From positions 1-11,841 of the forward strand of contig JAATVR010000317.1 in assembly GCA_014523665.1 (NCBI GenBank): a DNA stretch of 11,841 nucleotides. The letters are read 5' to 3'. Position numbers and translations under genes: made by a program. Below are positions 1 to 7,257 of this stretch, in pieces. The DNA comes from Nitrososphaerales archaeon TH526 (GTDB taxonomy: Archaea > Thermoproteota > Nitrososphaeria > Nitrososphaerales > Nitrososphaeraceae). Positions within the stretch are counted from its first letter, which is position 1, and every line of letters begins with the position of its first letter. The notes beneath the pieces were generated by a model. That model worked only from the letters and a program-made list of their open reading frames with translations, did no database searches and was not told where the DNA came from.

Positions 1-117
1 ACATAGCTGCAATAGCTTGGCTACGGAGGCTGTGATTACTCCCTTGCCTAAACCTGACATAACGCCGCCGGTGATGAAAATAAATTTACAAGCCGTATTA
101 TCCTTTTTAGACTGCAC
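1..117 (-). CDS. pyrG: CTP synthase, N-terminal part (runs off the window)
   Basis: CTP synthase makes CTP from UTP, ATP and glutamine in the cytoplasm. Only the first 39 codons are visible. They contain [16 protein letters not shown], the conserved N-terminal P-loop of the synthetase domain (usually K-[YF]-I-F-V-T-G-G-V-x-S-x-L-G-K-G), followed by [10 protein letters not shown], which matches the family's first helix. I chose the GTG at 117-115 because an in-frame TAA lies just upstream (AAC GTT GAT separate the two) and no ATG is in frame. The gene is divergent from the integrase at 198 and is the only clear housekeeping gene here, so it probably marks the chromosomal side of the element's edge. 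The family assignment is secure; the host identity is inferred. Confidence 0.93.
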   Translation of the reverse strand, partial: MQSKKDNTACKFIFITGGVMSGLGKGVITASVAKLLQLC

Positions 118-159
118 ATCAACGTTTTACAAATCTTATTAATAAACCAATATACGTTC

Positions 160-168
160 TATAAATAA
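160..168 (+). promoter_or_regulatory. TATA box of the integrase
   Basis: TATAAATAA lies about 30-38 bases before the TTG start of the integrase. This is the usual archaeal distance for a TATA box serving a transcript with a very short leader. The whole 118-197 spacer is AT-rich and must also hold the divergent pyrG promoter; TTTATTAATA on the minus strand near 138-147 would suit that. These are sequence matches only, with no factor-binding evidence. Confidence 0.45.
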
Positions 169-197
169 TAGGTTCTTGAAGGTTAAACGTTAAAAAG

Positions 198-1469
198 TTG
201 GTTGCCAAGGGCCGCGAGCAAGAGCAAGCAAAGGAAGAGCAACAGCAACAAGAGGAAGAGCAAAGGGTTTATCTTGTCACTGAAGGCCACCGATCAAAAC
301 ATACAAGCGCTAGTTATCAAAGCGCCTTCAAGCACTTTAAGAAGTATATGCAGATTGAGGACGAACGGATCCTAGCCAACTTAAAGACTAGTGTTATCGA
401 ACAATAGATTATTGGTTATATGGAGAACCTAGCAGGACAGGGCCGGGCACGAATGACGTTGGAGGTTCACAAGTCAGCCTTATTCTACTTCTTTGAGATG
501 AATGGCATAGTTCTAAACAAGCGCAAGATATCCAGGTTTATCCCATCTCAAGCCCAAGAAAATGATAACGACAACGACGGGAACGACCTAGATAGGGCCT
601 ACACGGTCGAAGAGATCCACCGGATCATTAACGAAGGGTGTAGCGACGTACGTTCTAAACTCATGGTTATGCTTATGGCCTCTGCGGGCATGCGGGTAGG
701 GGCCTTGTATGATCTAAGGGTTGGAGAATTGGTGAAACTAGACAAGTATCCGCTTTACATGATCTCAGTTTATGCGCGGGATAGAAGCGCAAGACATTAC
801 ACTTTTGCAACGCCAGAGTGCACTGAACTAATCGATGTATACCTAGACTATAGGCGCCGGTTGGGTGAGAATATCACGGAAAAAAGCCCCCTAATCAGGG
901 AGATGTTTGATAATCATAACCCGTTTATCATTAATGCACCCAGGCACCTAAGCCCTAGGATGTCACAAATAGTATTGGAGCAAGTCCTTAAGCGGTCGGG
1001 GGTGAACCAGGGCCTAGGCCTTAGGCCTAAAGCCCGGGCACGTAGGGCCATAATGCGATCGCATGGCTTTCGTAAATTCTTCATCACTCAGATGATCAAG
1101 GCTAAGGTAGACTACAATACCCGTGAGTTTTTGGTAGGGCATAAGGTGGCCCGTGGTCTAGACTACAATTACGATAGAACTTCAGTGGAAGATAGACTGG
1201 AGGAATGGAGGAAGGCCATCCCACTTCTTACCATCGACCCAAGCCAGAGGTTGCAGACGAAAGTAAAAGAGTTAGAGACTGGAATGGCTCAGGAGATTGC
1301 TCGACTAAACTCAAGAGTTCAGCTGCAGGAAGAATGGTTAGACAAATATCATAAGTATAGAGAGCACAGTGTCGATCTATTGAATGAGATGAAGTCAGTA
1401 TTGGAAAAAAATGGGCTCTGGCCTAAAGATGGTATAAAAGCAAAATCAATGACAGATTATGATCGATAG
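198..1469 (+). pseudogene. Tyrosine recombinase (integrase) interrupted by one in-frame TAG
   Basis: This is a site-specific recombinase that would integrate and excise the element. The reading frame is open from the TTG at 198 to the TAG at 1467-1469 except for one TAG at 405-407 (after VIEQ, before IIGYMENL). The first part holds a Gln/Glu-rich leader and a SAM-like core-binding domain (SYQSAFKHFKKYM); the rest of that domain continues past the stop. Numbering from the ATG at 420, the catalytic domain has R92 (AGMRVGALYDL), the box H215-G-F-R218, H241 (LVGHK) and the likely nucleophile Y251 (NYDRTS; Y249 is the alternative). A charged coiled-coil-like tail covers about 275-330. All catalytic residues lie after the stop, so the 349-aa downstream piece lacks most of the core-binding domain and is unlikely to work alone. 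Nonsense mutation, sequencing error or readthrough are all possible. The TTG start is chosen because an in-frame TGA lies at 177-179. Confidence 0.88.
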
Positions 1470-1496
1470 TGTCGAATATGTGCCTCGGAATGGCTG

Positions 1497-1514
1497 AAAC
1501 CCAGCAGGGTTTTT
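1497..1514 (+). terminator. Possible terminator after the integrase
   Basis: AAACCC-AGCA-GGGTTTTT forms a 6-bp stem with a 4-base loop and a run of five T, starting 28 bases after the integrase stop. Archaeal termination depends mainly on the T-run, so the hairpin may be incidental. Confidence 0.4.
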
Positions 1515-1568
1515 CGGTTGAGTTACCTTATCATGAGTCAACTTAAGCAACATTGACTTTAAAAGGCT

Positions 1569-1596
1569 GATGCGATAAGCGCAAGATTATCGCATC
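1569..1596. repeat. Perfect 10-8-10 palindrome, possible recombinase crossover site
   Basis: GATGCGATAA and its exact reverse complement TTATCGCATC are separated by GCGCAAGA (8 bases). The geometry, two about 10-bp inverted arms around a 6-8 bp spacer with inner ends ATAA/TTAT, is that of dif/lox-like tyrosine-recombinase core sites. It lies 100 bases after the integrase. Alternatives are a REP-like palindrome or a bidirectional hairpin between convergent genes. The palindrome is certain; its role is inferred. Confidence 0.5.
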
Positions 1597-1749
1597 CGAC
1601 CATAACACAATGAGCGACGAACAATACTACTCGTCACCTATAGTACACATTCGGCCGCCTTAATCTTTGCTTATCTTCTCTCTTAGTAATAAAAATTCTA
1701 GTACTACTGCTAGTTGCTGCTTCTGCTGCTGCTATCTCCTTCCTTTTAC

Positions 1750-2913
1750 TTAGAAGAGTGGATGAGTTGGTTCGAGTCCAAGCCTTACCCGTCCAGCCTG
1801 CTCCAGCCAAAAACGCTGCAAAACAACGTGTTGCAATACAGCGTGGATGTCGCGGTGAGCCTGCTCGATGGAACAGTCAATATACAACGCCGATGCGCCC
1901 GCCGCTTCGTACATGGACGTCACCGTAGTCTTTGCAGTCTGCGCGGTGTGTACTATGCTGCCCCACATGCGAGCGCGTTGGATATCCGAGACAGGTGTCC
2001 CGCTACTGCAAGCCTTCCAGAGATCACCGAGTGCGTCACGCAGGAGCAGACGTGCGGCCTCCAAGGCTGCTGTCGAGGACGCCACCATCGCCTGAACCGC
2101 CGGCCGATCGCGAAGTCCCGGCCCCGGATCCACCGTCACCTTTGAACAGCCCAACTCGAGCAATGTTTCGATTGCTGCACGGGCAATTCCTAAACAGATC
2201 GCCGCGCACCACGCGCCTAGCGTCGCTGCAAATGGCATCCGGTACAGCGGCCGATCTATGTGGTCCGGGTCCTCGAGAGAGAAGGTCAGCTCCGCAGGAA
2301 CGAAGATGTCGTCCACGACGATATCATGGCTACCGGTGCCCCGCAGTCCACCGGAGTGCCATGTGTCCAAAATCTTGTACGACCCCTTTTGCACGTATGC
2401 CATTCTCATTTCGGGTATGCCATCAGCCAGCATTCTTTGCTTCCCCTCATCGGTGTTAACGATGCACATCAACGGAATCCAGTCCGCCAGCGCACAGCCA
2501 GATACCAGCGACCACCTGCCCGACACTCGAAAGCCGCCTGGTCGCATCACAGCTCGGCCCGACGGGCGCGTCGAGTTGGCGAAGAGCCGATGGGTGTCGG
2601 CGAAGAGCTCCGCCCGAACAGCATTCGAGAGATAGCGGCTCAAGAGACCCGGCAGAGCATTGTTCCAGGCAATCCAGGCAACGGAAGCGTCAGCCGTAGC
2701 GAGCTCCTCGTAGACGTCGAAACCGAGTAACGGCTCGGCCTCGTGTCCACCGAGGCTCTCCGGTACGGTCAACCTACACAAACCCGCTTCGATGAGTTTG
2801 TCGACTATAGATGCTGGCAAGCATCGAGCATCTTCAGTCTCGTGACGGACGGTTTTGATGGTTGTCCGAAGAGCCCGCGCAGCGATCAGAGGCCTATTAC
2901 TGACGCTTTGCAT
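1750..2913 (-). CDS. Flavin-dependent monooxygenase of the acyl-CoA dehydrogenase fold (HsaA-like)
   Basis: The 387-aa length is usual for group D flavin monooxygenases (HsaA/HpaB-oxygenase-like). These enzymes take reduced flavin from a partner reductase and hydroxylate small aromatic or sulfur substrates in the cytoplasm. N-terminal helices (about 10-115) include TVPESLGGHEAE. The middle beta domain carries GGFRVSGRWSLVSGC (126-140) and DTWHSGGLRGTGSHDIVVDD (183-202), which define this branch rather than true acyl-CoA dehydrogenases. The C-terminal helical domain holds YEAAGASALY (335-344) and RDIHAVLQHVVLQ (354-366), the flavin-site region. The substrate cannot be told, and no reductase gene is visible in the window. 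The ATG is fixed by an in-frame TGA five codons upstream. The gene is clearly richer in GC than everything around it, uses bacterial-like GC-ending codons and is intact, which suggests recent transfer from a high-GC bacterium as cargo. Confidence 0.88.
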   Translation of the reverse strand: MQSVSNRPLIAARALRTTIKTVRHETEDARCLPASIVDKLIEAGLCRLTVPESLGGHEAEPLLGFDVYEELATADASVAWIAWNNALPGLLSRYLSNAVRAELFADTHRLFANSTRPSGRAVMRPGGFRVSGRWSLVSGCALADWIPLMCIVNTDEGKQRMLADGIPEMRMAYVQKGSYKILDTWHSGGLRGTGSHDIVVDDIFVPAELTFSLEDPDHIDRPLYRMPFAATLGAWCAAICLGIARAAIETLLELGCSKVTVDPGPGLRDRPAVQAMVASSTAALEAARLLLRDALGDLWKACSSGTPVSDIQRARMWGSIVHTAQTAKTTVTSMYEAAGASALYIDCSIEQAHRDIHAVLQHVVLQRFWLEQAGRVRLGLEPTHPLF

Positions 2914-2965
2914 GAAATCATTATGTCATAACTATTAGAAATAACATAGTCAAGTTATTAGCTTA

Positions 2966-3340
2966 TTAATATAATTCAAATAGTGTGTACATTCTGTGTA
3001 TACAACTGCAAAGTGTTATGTCGGGTTCGGGTTGGGTCTGGAGGCTGTTAACGTAAATAGCAGGGATAAGAGCCCCTAATACACCTATAACGGCGACTAT
3101 GATAGGAATTAAAACCGAAGAGCCAGGCACACTAGGTAATGAGTCTGTCAATACTTCTAGTTTGCTATATGCTGCTCTATTCCAGAGGCTCTCCACACTT
3201 GGCCATTACCGCATTGCACTGAGTGTCTAGGACTGTTGATGCCTAGATTTAATACCGCTTGGACTGAGTATTCTTTCCTTTGCGCCTTCATTTATCAGAT
3301 GTCCGTTTTTTTGACTGGGGCAGGACACCTTTACCTGACT
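2966..3340 (-). pseudogene. Possible decayed zinc-ribbon/membrane protein
   Basis: A 76-codon open frame (GTG at 3196 to 2966) has one clear hydrophobic segment, VLIPIIVAVIGVLGALIPAIYV, long enough to span a membrane. Just upstream, other minus-strand frames show scraps resembling zinc-ribbon knuckles: SCPSQKNGHLINEGAKE (frame ending at the TAG near 3227) and CNAVMAKCGEPLE (frame ending just inside the 76-codon ORF). Small archaeal proteins with one or two N-terminal zinc ribbons followed by a transmembrane helix are common, so I infer a frameshifted remnant of such a gene. The membrane segment is plain in the sequence; the zinc-ribbon reading is weak, and the whole stretch could be non-coding. 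Confidence 0.28.
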
Positions 3341-3658
3341 CGTTAGCGGCAGCCGCTTCTGCGAACAAAGTCCTAAATCGTATACTCGTACACACCGAGG
3401 GCTGCTGGGGGAAAACACGGAAACACAGGATATCAGAAATATGGATTTCTTACCTGAGCTTTTTTTCTTTGCGGCGTGTTTTTTTGTGCCTGTGCAATCA
3501 CATGAAGGCGGCCCCTTCTTGATTCCTTAAATCACATTCAGACTCAAGATTAGTACACTGGGTTTTAACCACATCTTGATCAGGCTCATATATGTTAATA
3601 ACTTTTGGACATCAGATTTGATGTAATGCAGTACTACCACCCCCTATACTCATAATCT

Positions 3659-3784
3659 AGGTGTCACGGTGTCGTTGCGATTTTGCGATATAAAGTATGA
3701 TTAAACCTGAATCAATGATTATGTTTATCTTTATGTGTTGATACGATAGAAATCTTACAACTTTTGAGTGACACCGTGACACCT
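3659..3784. repeat. 15-bp inverted repeats with tandem 8-bp iterons; candidate origin
   Basis: AGGTGTCACGGTGTC (3659-3673) is exactly repeated in reverse complement at 3770-3784. The right side is a perfect tandem of the 8-mer GTGACACC (3768-3775, 3776-3783). The left side is the same 8-mer inverted, GGTGTCAC, followed by a 6-of-8 copy, GGTGTCGT. The roughly 95 bases between are AT-rich and begin with a TTGCGAT doublet (3675-3681 and 3683-3689). The position just beyond the primase-helicase operon suits a replication origin with initiator sites. A 126-bp mini-element with 15-bp terminal inverted repeats is the alternative, though I see no target-site duplication. Confidence 0.6.
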
Positions 3785-3821
3785 TAAATATTTGGTGGGT
3801 AGTGGTATTTTGCATTTTATC

Positions 3822-3840
3822 AAAAAGTTATTAACTTTTT
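3822..3840 (-). terminator. Terminator of the primase operon
   Basis: AAAAAGTTA-T-TAACTTTTT is a perfect palindrome that begins three bases after the TGA stop of the primase. Read on the minus strand it ends in five T, which suits archaeal T-run termination. Confidence 0.55.
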
Positions 3841-3843
3841 CAG

Positions 3844-6513
3844 TCAATCCATAATCTCCTTTCTCAGAAAGTTTTCAAAATCCCACAAGTTTCCTGCTGC
3901 TGCTTTTGTGGTTGAACCATTTATTCTTCGAGTGCATGATTCAAAACTACCCCCAATCATTGAGGCTAAATCTTTGAGGCTTGTAAGGCTCTCAATCTTG
4001 ACCCTCTTTAGATCCTCGAAGATGTCGGCCGTTATTACGATCTCATTCCTATCTTTGCGTTTAGACAAGTAAGAAATTAGGTCATGGTCTATGCATGTTT
4101 CGAAGCGGTGAACGATGCTGGCATTGTTGACTAGGTCGACAGATGTCGACAGCGTTCTTGCATATACAGAGCAAGCGTCGTTTATCGCTCGAACGAAGAA
4201 GGCTCTGAGTTTTAACTTGCCTTCTTCGACGTAGGCCTCTATCTGGTCTTGTTCAACTAGCCTATCCATCCACGTTGGAGGACTTCGGCCTACAACTTTG
4301 TAGAACTCGGTCGGTATGACTTTAGCGATGTCTTCCCAGTAGTGGTTCAGAATCTCCGGATGTGCGATTACATAGTTAGCAGTGAAATCACCTAATATCC
4401 CAAGTGTCTCATCTCTTCGTTCGTCGAAGAGCCAATTTTTAAATGCCTCTTTCTGTTCCTCACTGGGTAGGTCTTTTTCTCCCCAATGGATTAAGATGAA
4501 ACGCGATCTAAATGCTGGATCTGTAGGAGGCAGATAGTTTGACGTTAGTATTGGGATAGATAGCGCGGGTATACCCTTGAAGAAATTCTCGATGTACTTA
4601 CCTCTCACAACCTGACTCTCGATAGCATGTTTTATCATCTCCGCAAGCCACATAAATTTGACGTCAACCAGTGAGCCAACTTCGCTAATCATCACCTGGT
4701 ACGTACTACGAGACATTGCGTTGCCGAATCTAGCAGCAGTGTCTATCCCGCTGAAGCCTAATTGATGTGCTTCTTTATCTGCGATGCCATGTTTACGCCA
4801 GATAGCTAGGTGTATAATCCCTGCTGTGTTCTTGCCTACTCTAGTAAAGCCGTATTCGTATATGCCGGGCACCCAATTATCCCCACTAACCTTAAGGCCT
4901 TTCTTGATGTAGCCAAATGGCGCAACTATCGCATGTTTGATAATGGTAGGGCCAATATCTTCATTCTTATATTTAGTAACAAGTTCATCTAAAGCGTTGA
5001 TGCAAGCCATAACATCGGACTCTTCAATATGCGTACCTAATTGCTGAGTTACATCATAACCTCTAACCCTACCATCTATCAGATAAAAACCAGGCTGTGG
5101 CATCCGATTGTCAATTTTGGCTATGCCTCTATCTTCGTATTCTATCAGTAGTGATTGCAATGCCTCATCACTTTCTCTGCCTTTAATGAATCGCCCCTTA
5201 ATCCGCAGCTCCGATAGTAGGTAGCTAACCGTACCGGGCCCAACGGCGAGGTAGTGATTTGTTCCATTAGCGTTCTTATGCCTGAAAGTCACTTTGTAGG
5301 TCTTGCTAGCGTCTGTTGGATTGCTGAATATTGCGATATCAGTGGGAATTGCATCGATCATTGTATCCTTCATCAAAAGTTGTTTTCCCTTTGCAGTCGT
5401 CTTAGTCTTTGTTGTGGTCTCCGCATCCTTATCCTCTTTGCTTTCACTCTCTACCGTGCTTTTGGGTTTTAGAACGACTGCTTTGAGTATCTGGTCTCTC
5501 TGACGGTCTGCTAGGTATAGGGTCGTAGGGTTTTCCTTTATCACCTTGTAAATACCAAGTTGGTCTAACCTTTCTGCTATCTTTGCCGGAATAATATTTT
5601 CCCTTTCAATGTTAGCCTGCGCGTATTGAAGAGCATCCTTCCAGATACGCGCTATCTCTTGAGGAGGAGAAGGATTAGGTTTACACAGAGTGTAGTTTAT
5701 CTGTACAAAAATCTTTTTTAGGGTATCATGGTTTTTAGTAGTAGAGTGCCTAAATAAAATGGAATTGGCTGTAAAGACCAAGATACTATGCCTTACCCCT
5801 TCAGGTATCTCTATTGAAGTATCGATTTCAATAGGCCATGATTGCAACATGACCTTTATCCGCTCCTCTAAATCGTTCGACTTATGGTATTGGTTACTAC
5901 TACTATGACTACGACCTTTAGGATACCCAATCCCTTGCTCCCCACATACTCTAATGATGTTAGTTAGAAATGTCTCTGCTTTCTCCTTGCCCCATTTACT
6001 AATCTTATCCGTTCCTACCGGTTTATGTTGATGTCCGTTCTTGTGGATAGAAGGCCAAGATACCATTACGCCATGTTCATTAAGTCCCTTCACTTCAAGG
6101 CCTAGAACAAGGTCAGGGTCTTTCTTCGGGAAGACAATTGGGACATAGGCCCATAGGTGACCTCTGGTCTTATCGTCATCATGCCATTCGATATAGTCAG
6201 TTTGTGCTGCCTCTTCGACTGTTTTATCTGGGAATAGCGCATTGAATCCCTCTACCTTGTCCCATTCAAAGCACATAGCATACCACCCATCTAGCTCAGG
6301 GATACGATATACTACGCCAGGGCTAACTGATATTCCAGATAGGAACTTACCTTCCTTTATCCACTTTTTGAATGTCTTTTCAGGGATTGGCTTATGATGA
6401 TATTCGCCCCATTCCTCGTACGTTGCTTTCTCCTTAGAATTACCGGGAAACACATTAAGCCCTCTAGACCACCATAGTTTAGCGCCTGCGTTCATTTGTC
6501 CGAGAGTAGCCAT
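3844..6513 (-). CDS. Primase-polymerase/AAA+ helicase replication protein
   Basis: This 889-aa protein should start and drive replication of the element: RNA/DNA primer synthesis plus DNA unwinding. Residues about 8-165 form an archaeo-eukaryotic primase (prim-pol) domain: AKLWWSRGLNVFP, then CFEWDK with acidic E83/D85 in the place of the catalytic DxD, GHLWAY with H119, and GLNEHGVMVSWPSIHKNG matching the family's PPSxH region. About 245-300 (HDTLKKIFVQINYTL...IARIWKDAL) resembles a PriCT linker domain. A charged Lys/Thr/Glu-rich linker covers 350-378. The C-terminal AAA+ helicase shows Walker A GFTRVGKNTAG (555-565), Walker B YQVMISEVG with E611, sensor-1 LTSNYLPP (N659) and arginines R669/R671. 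The start is set by overlap with the upstream gene (TAATG) and GGAGGT nine bases before the ATG; an upstream TTG-like start in the same frame is less likely. Walker A has Asn where Thr/Ser is usual, but Thr follows. The role is secure; the exact family name is not. Confidence 0.9.
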   Translation of the reverse strand: MATLGQMNAGAKLWWSRGLNVFPGNSKEKATYEEWGEYHHKPIPEKTFKKWIKEGKFLSGISVSPGVVYRIPELDGWYAMCFEWDKVEGFNALFPDKTVEEAAQTDYIEWHDDDKTRGHLWAYVPIVFPKKDPDLVLGLEVKGLNEHGVMVSWPSIHKNGHQHKPVGTDKISKWGKEKAETFLTNIIRVCGEQGIGYPKGRSHSSSNQYHKSNDLEERIKVMLQSWPIEIDTSIEIPEGVRHSILVFTANSILFRHSTTKNHDTLKKIFVQINYTLCKPNPSPPQEIARIWKDALQYAQANIERENIIPAKIAERLDQLGIYKVIKENPTTLYLADRQRDQILKAVVLKPKSTVESESKEDKDAETTTKTKTTAKGKQLLMKDTMIDAIPTDIAIFSNPTDASKTYKVTFRHKNANGTNHYLAVGPGTVSYLLSELRIKGRFIKGRESDEALQSLLIEYEDRGIAKIDNRMPQPGFYLIDGRVRGYDVTQQLGTHIEESDVMACINALDELVTKYKNEDIGPTIIKHAIVAPFGYIKKGLKVSGDNWVPGIYEYGFTRVGKNTAGIIHLAIWRKHGIADKEAHQLGFSGIDTAARFGNAMSRSTYQVMISEVGSLVDVKFMWLAEMIKHAIESQVVRGKYIENFFKGIPALSIPILTSNYLPPTDPAFRSRFILIHWGEKDLPSEEQKEAFKNWLFDERRDETLGILGDFTANYVIAHPEILNHYWEDIAKVIPTEFYKVVGRSPPTWMDRLVEQDQIEAYVEEGKLKLRAFFVRAINDACSVYARTLSTSVDLVNNASIVHRFETCIDHDLISYLSKRKDRNEIVITADIFEDLKRVKIESLTSLKDLASMIGGSFESCTRRINGSTTKAAAGNLWDFENFLRKEIMD

Positions 6514-6761
6514 TAAGTTGTAACCTCCTGTGAAGTATGGCGGTAAGAGTGAAACTCTTCGCAGTTGCACTTAGTACAAGCAGGGACTACAGGCGTGCCA
6601 TAGATTGCATCATACCAGTATCCAACGTGATTGGCTCTGTGTTCATAGTAGGAATGTCCACACCGGCAATATTCACTACCCCCGTTGCCAAGTAACCGAG
6701 TTGCGTTACGACAAACAAAATATTTTAACGAGGTTGTATTAATGTTAGACAAGTAGTCCAC
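6513..6761 (-). CDS. Small Cys/His-rich (probable zinc-binding) protein
   Basis: An 82-aa protein with C32-x-C34-x-H36-x4-H41 and, after a Tyr-rich stretch, C62-x2-C65-x-C67. This pattern (CxCGH....H ... CxxCxCxxF) occurs in many tiny archaeal and actinobacterial proteins and almost certainly binds zinc. No enzymatic motif is seen, and the function is unknown. Its stop overlaps the primase start in TAATG, and the GGAGGT serving the primase lies inside its last codons, so the two are translated in tandem. That suggests an accessory or regulatory role in replication. The GTG at 6761 is the first possible start, right after an in-frame TAG; a later TTG would remove only a few residues. Confidence 0.72.
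   Translation of the reverse strand: MDYLSNINTTSLKYFVCRNATRLLGNGGSEYCRCGHSYYEHRANHVGYWYDAIYGTPVVPACTKCNCEEFHSYRHTSQEVTT
6523..6528 (-). promoter_or_regulatory. Ribosome binding site of the primase
   Basis: GGAGGT on the minus strand stands nine bases before the ATG at 6513-6511. It decides the primase start against the longer reading from 6570 and lies within the end of the preceding gene. Confidence 0.75.
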
Positions 6762-6924
6762 CTAAGCGGAGAGAGATCATCGTCATCATCGTATGACATC
6801 TAGAAGAATGTTCAACAGGTTTGACGAACCGGTCGTCGTATACTCTACGTGAAGGTGTTCTGCTAGGTGCCTTAGCGGGTAGGGGGATCAGACCTAGGCC
6901 CGCTGAGGCATTTTTTATTATCAC
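6745..6924 (-). CDS. Uncertain 59-aa ORF in the primase operon
   Basis: The frame opens with a GTG directly after the TAA of the zinc-ribbon gene and in the same frame, and overlaps the next gene by 17 bases. Read this way, the minus-strand operon has no gaps from 7101 to 3844. The product is basic and Pro/Ser-rich at first (LPAKAPSRTPSRRVYDD) and then has a Met-rich hydrophobic end. I recognise no family. It may instead be a spacer that happens to be open; the packed layout is the only support. Confidence 0.3.
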   Translation of the reverse strand: MIIKNASAGLGLIPLPAKAPSRTPSRRVYDDRFVKPVEHSSRCHTMMTMISLRLGGLLV

Positions 6925-7101
6925 TTATTTATCATCAGACTCCTTTACGATATCGAACATATTTGTAGTGATACACCTAGGACAGACTGACCGTTCACGT
7001 GAACGACCGTGGTATACATACCAAACTTTACACCGATGGCATTGAAGTCTAACCGCTTCAACCTGAATCATTTGGCCTTTCATTCTGTTTCCATTTGCCA
7101 T
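6925..7101 (-). CDS. 58-aa zinc-ribbon protein
   Basis: A short protein with two Cys pairs, C21-H-R-C24 and C40-P-R-C43, 15 residues apart. This is a classic zinc ribbon with basic and aromatic residues between the pairs (KVWYVYHGRSRERS). Such mini-proteins commonly bind nucleic acid or partner proteins; the specific role is unknown. The ATG at 7101 is preceded by AAAGGT, a weak ribosome site, and by a TATA box at 7131-7140, so it is the likely first gene of the operon that ends with the primase. An antisense plus-strand frame over the same stretch lacks any such motif. Confidence 0.72.
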   Translation of the reverse strand: MANGNRMKGQMIQVEAVRLQCHRCKVWYVYHGRSRERSVCPRCITTNMFDIVKESDDK

Positions 7102-7130
7102 TCTTACTACCTTTTTCTAGTATTCCTTTG

Positions 7131-7140
7131 ATTTAAAAAT
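7131..7140 (-). promoter_or_regulatory. TATA box of the primase operon
   Basis: On the minus strand ATTTTTAAAT lies about 30 bases before the ATG at 7101, which would give an almost leaderless transcript. A second TATA-like run (ATATATTTAAATG) at about 7227-7239 could serve a longer leader. Confidence 0.42.
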
Positions 7141-7257
7141 ATTAGCATGCTGAAAAATTGGGACAGGACTTAATCATGTCATGATATGTCGAATAGTAAC
7201 AATCTTAGTGTACAACTTGACCTTACATTTAAATATATGATACAATACGCTTGCGGA

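Larger units (their letters stand above)
1470..1749. other. Intergenic region between convergent genes, no CDS seen
   Basis: Between the 3' ends of the integrase (plus) and the monooxygenase (minus) I see no convincing reading frame. The region holds the T-tailed hairpin at 1497-1514 and the palindrome at 1569-1596, then a CTGCTG-rich stretch near 1705-1735. Confidence 0.6.
3345..3843. other. About 500 bp without a convincing gene, 3' of the primase
   Basis: No frame here looks protein-like on either strand; a hydrophobic 29-codon frame near 3441-3527 is too short to support. The stretch does hold structured non-coding DNA: ACATCA-GATT-TGATGT (3609-3624), the opposed iteron-like repeats at 3659-3784, and the T-rich terminator at 3822-3840. 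It is the natural place in this element for a replication origin or attachment sequence. Confidence 0.5.

Noticed and set aside
1714..2931. Several plus-strand open frames of 60-175 codons
   Set aside because: They lie antisense to the GC-rich monooxygenase, are rich in Arg/Pro/Ser/Cys without motifs, and are the usual shadows of a high-GC gene.
3441..3527. 29-codon plus-strand frame with a Phe-rich hydrophobic stretch
   Set aside because: Too short, no promoter or ribosome site, and the Phe run comes from a T-tract.
4810..5503. Plus-strand frames of 60-72 codons
   Set aside because: Antisense to the primase-helicase, whose motifs are intact; the frames are Cys/Leu/Ser-rich with no recognisable pattern.
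6821..7045. 74-codon plus-strand frame
   Set aside because: Antisense to the zinc-ribbon gene at 6925-7101, whose two Cys pairs and upstream TATA box make the minus strand the coding one.
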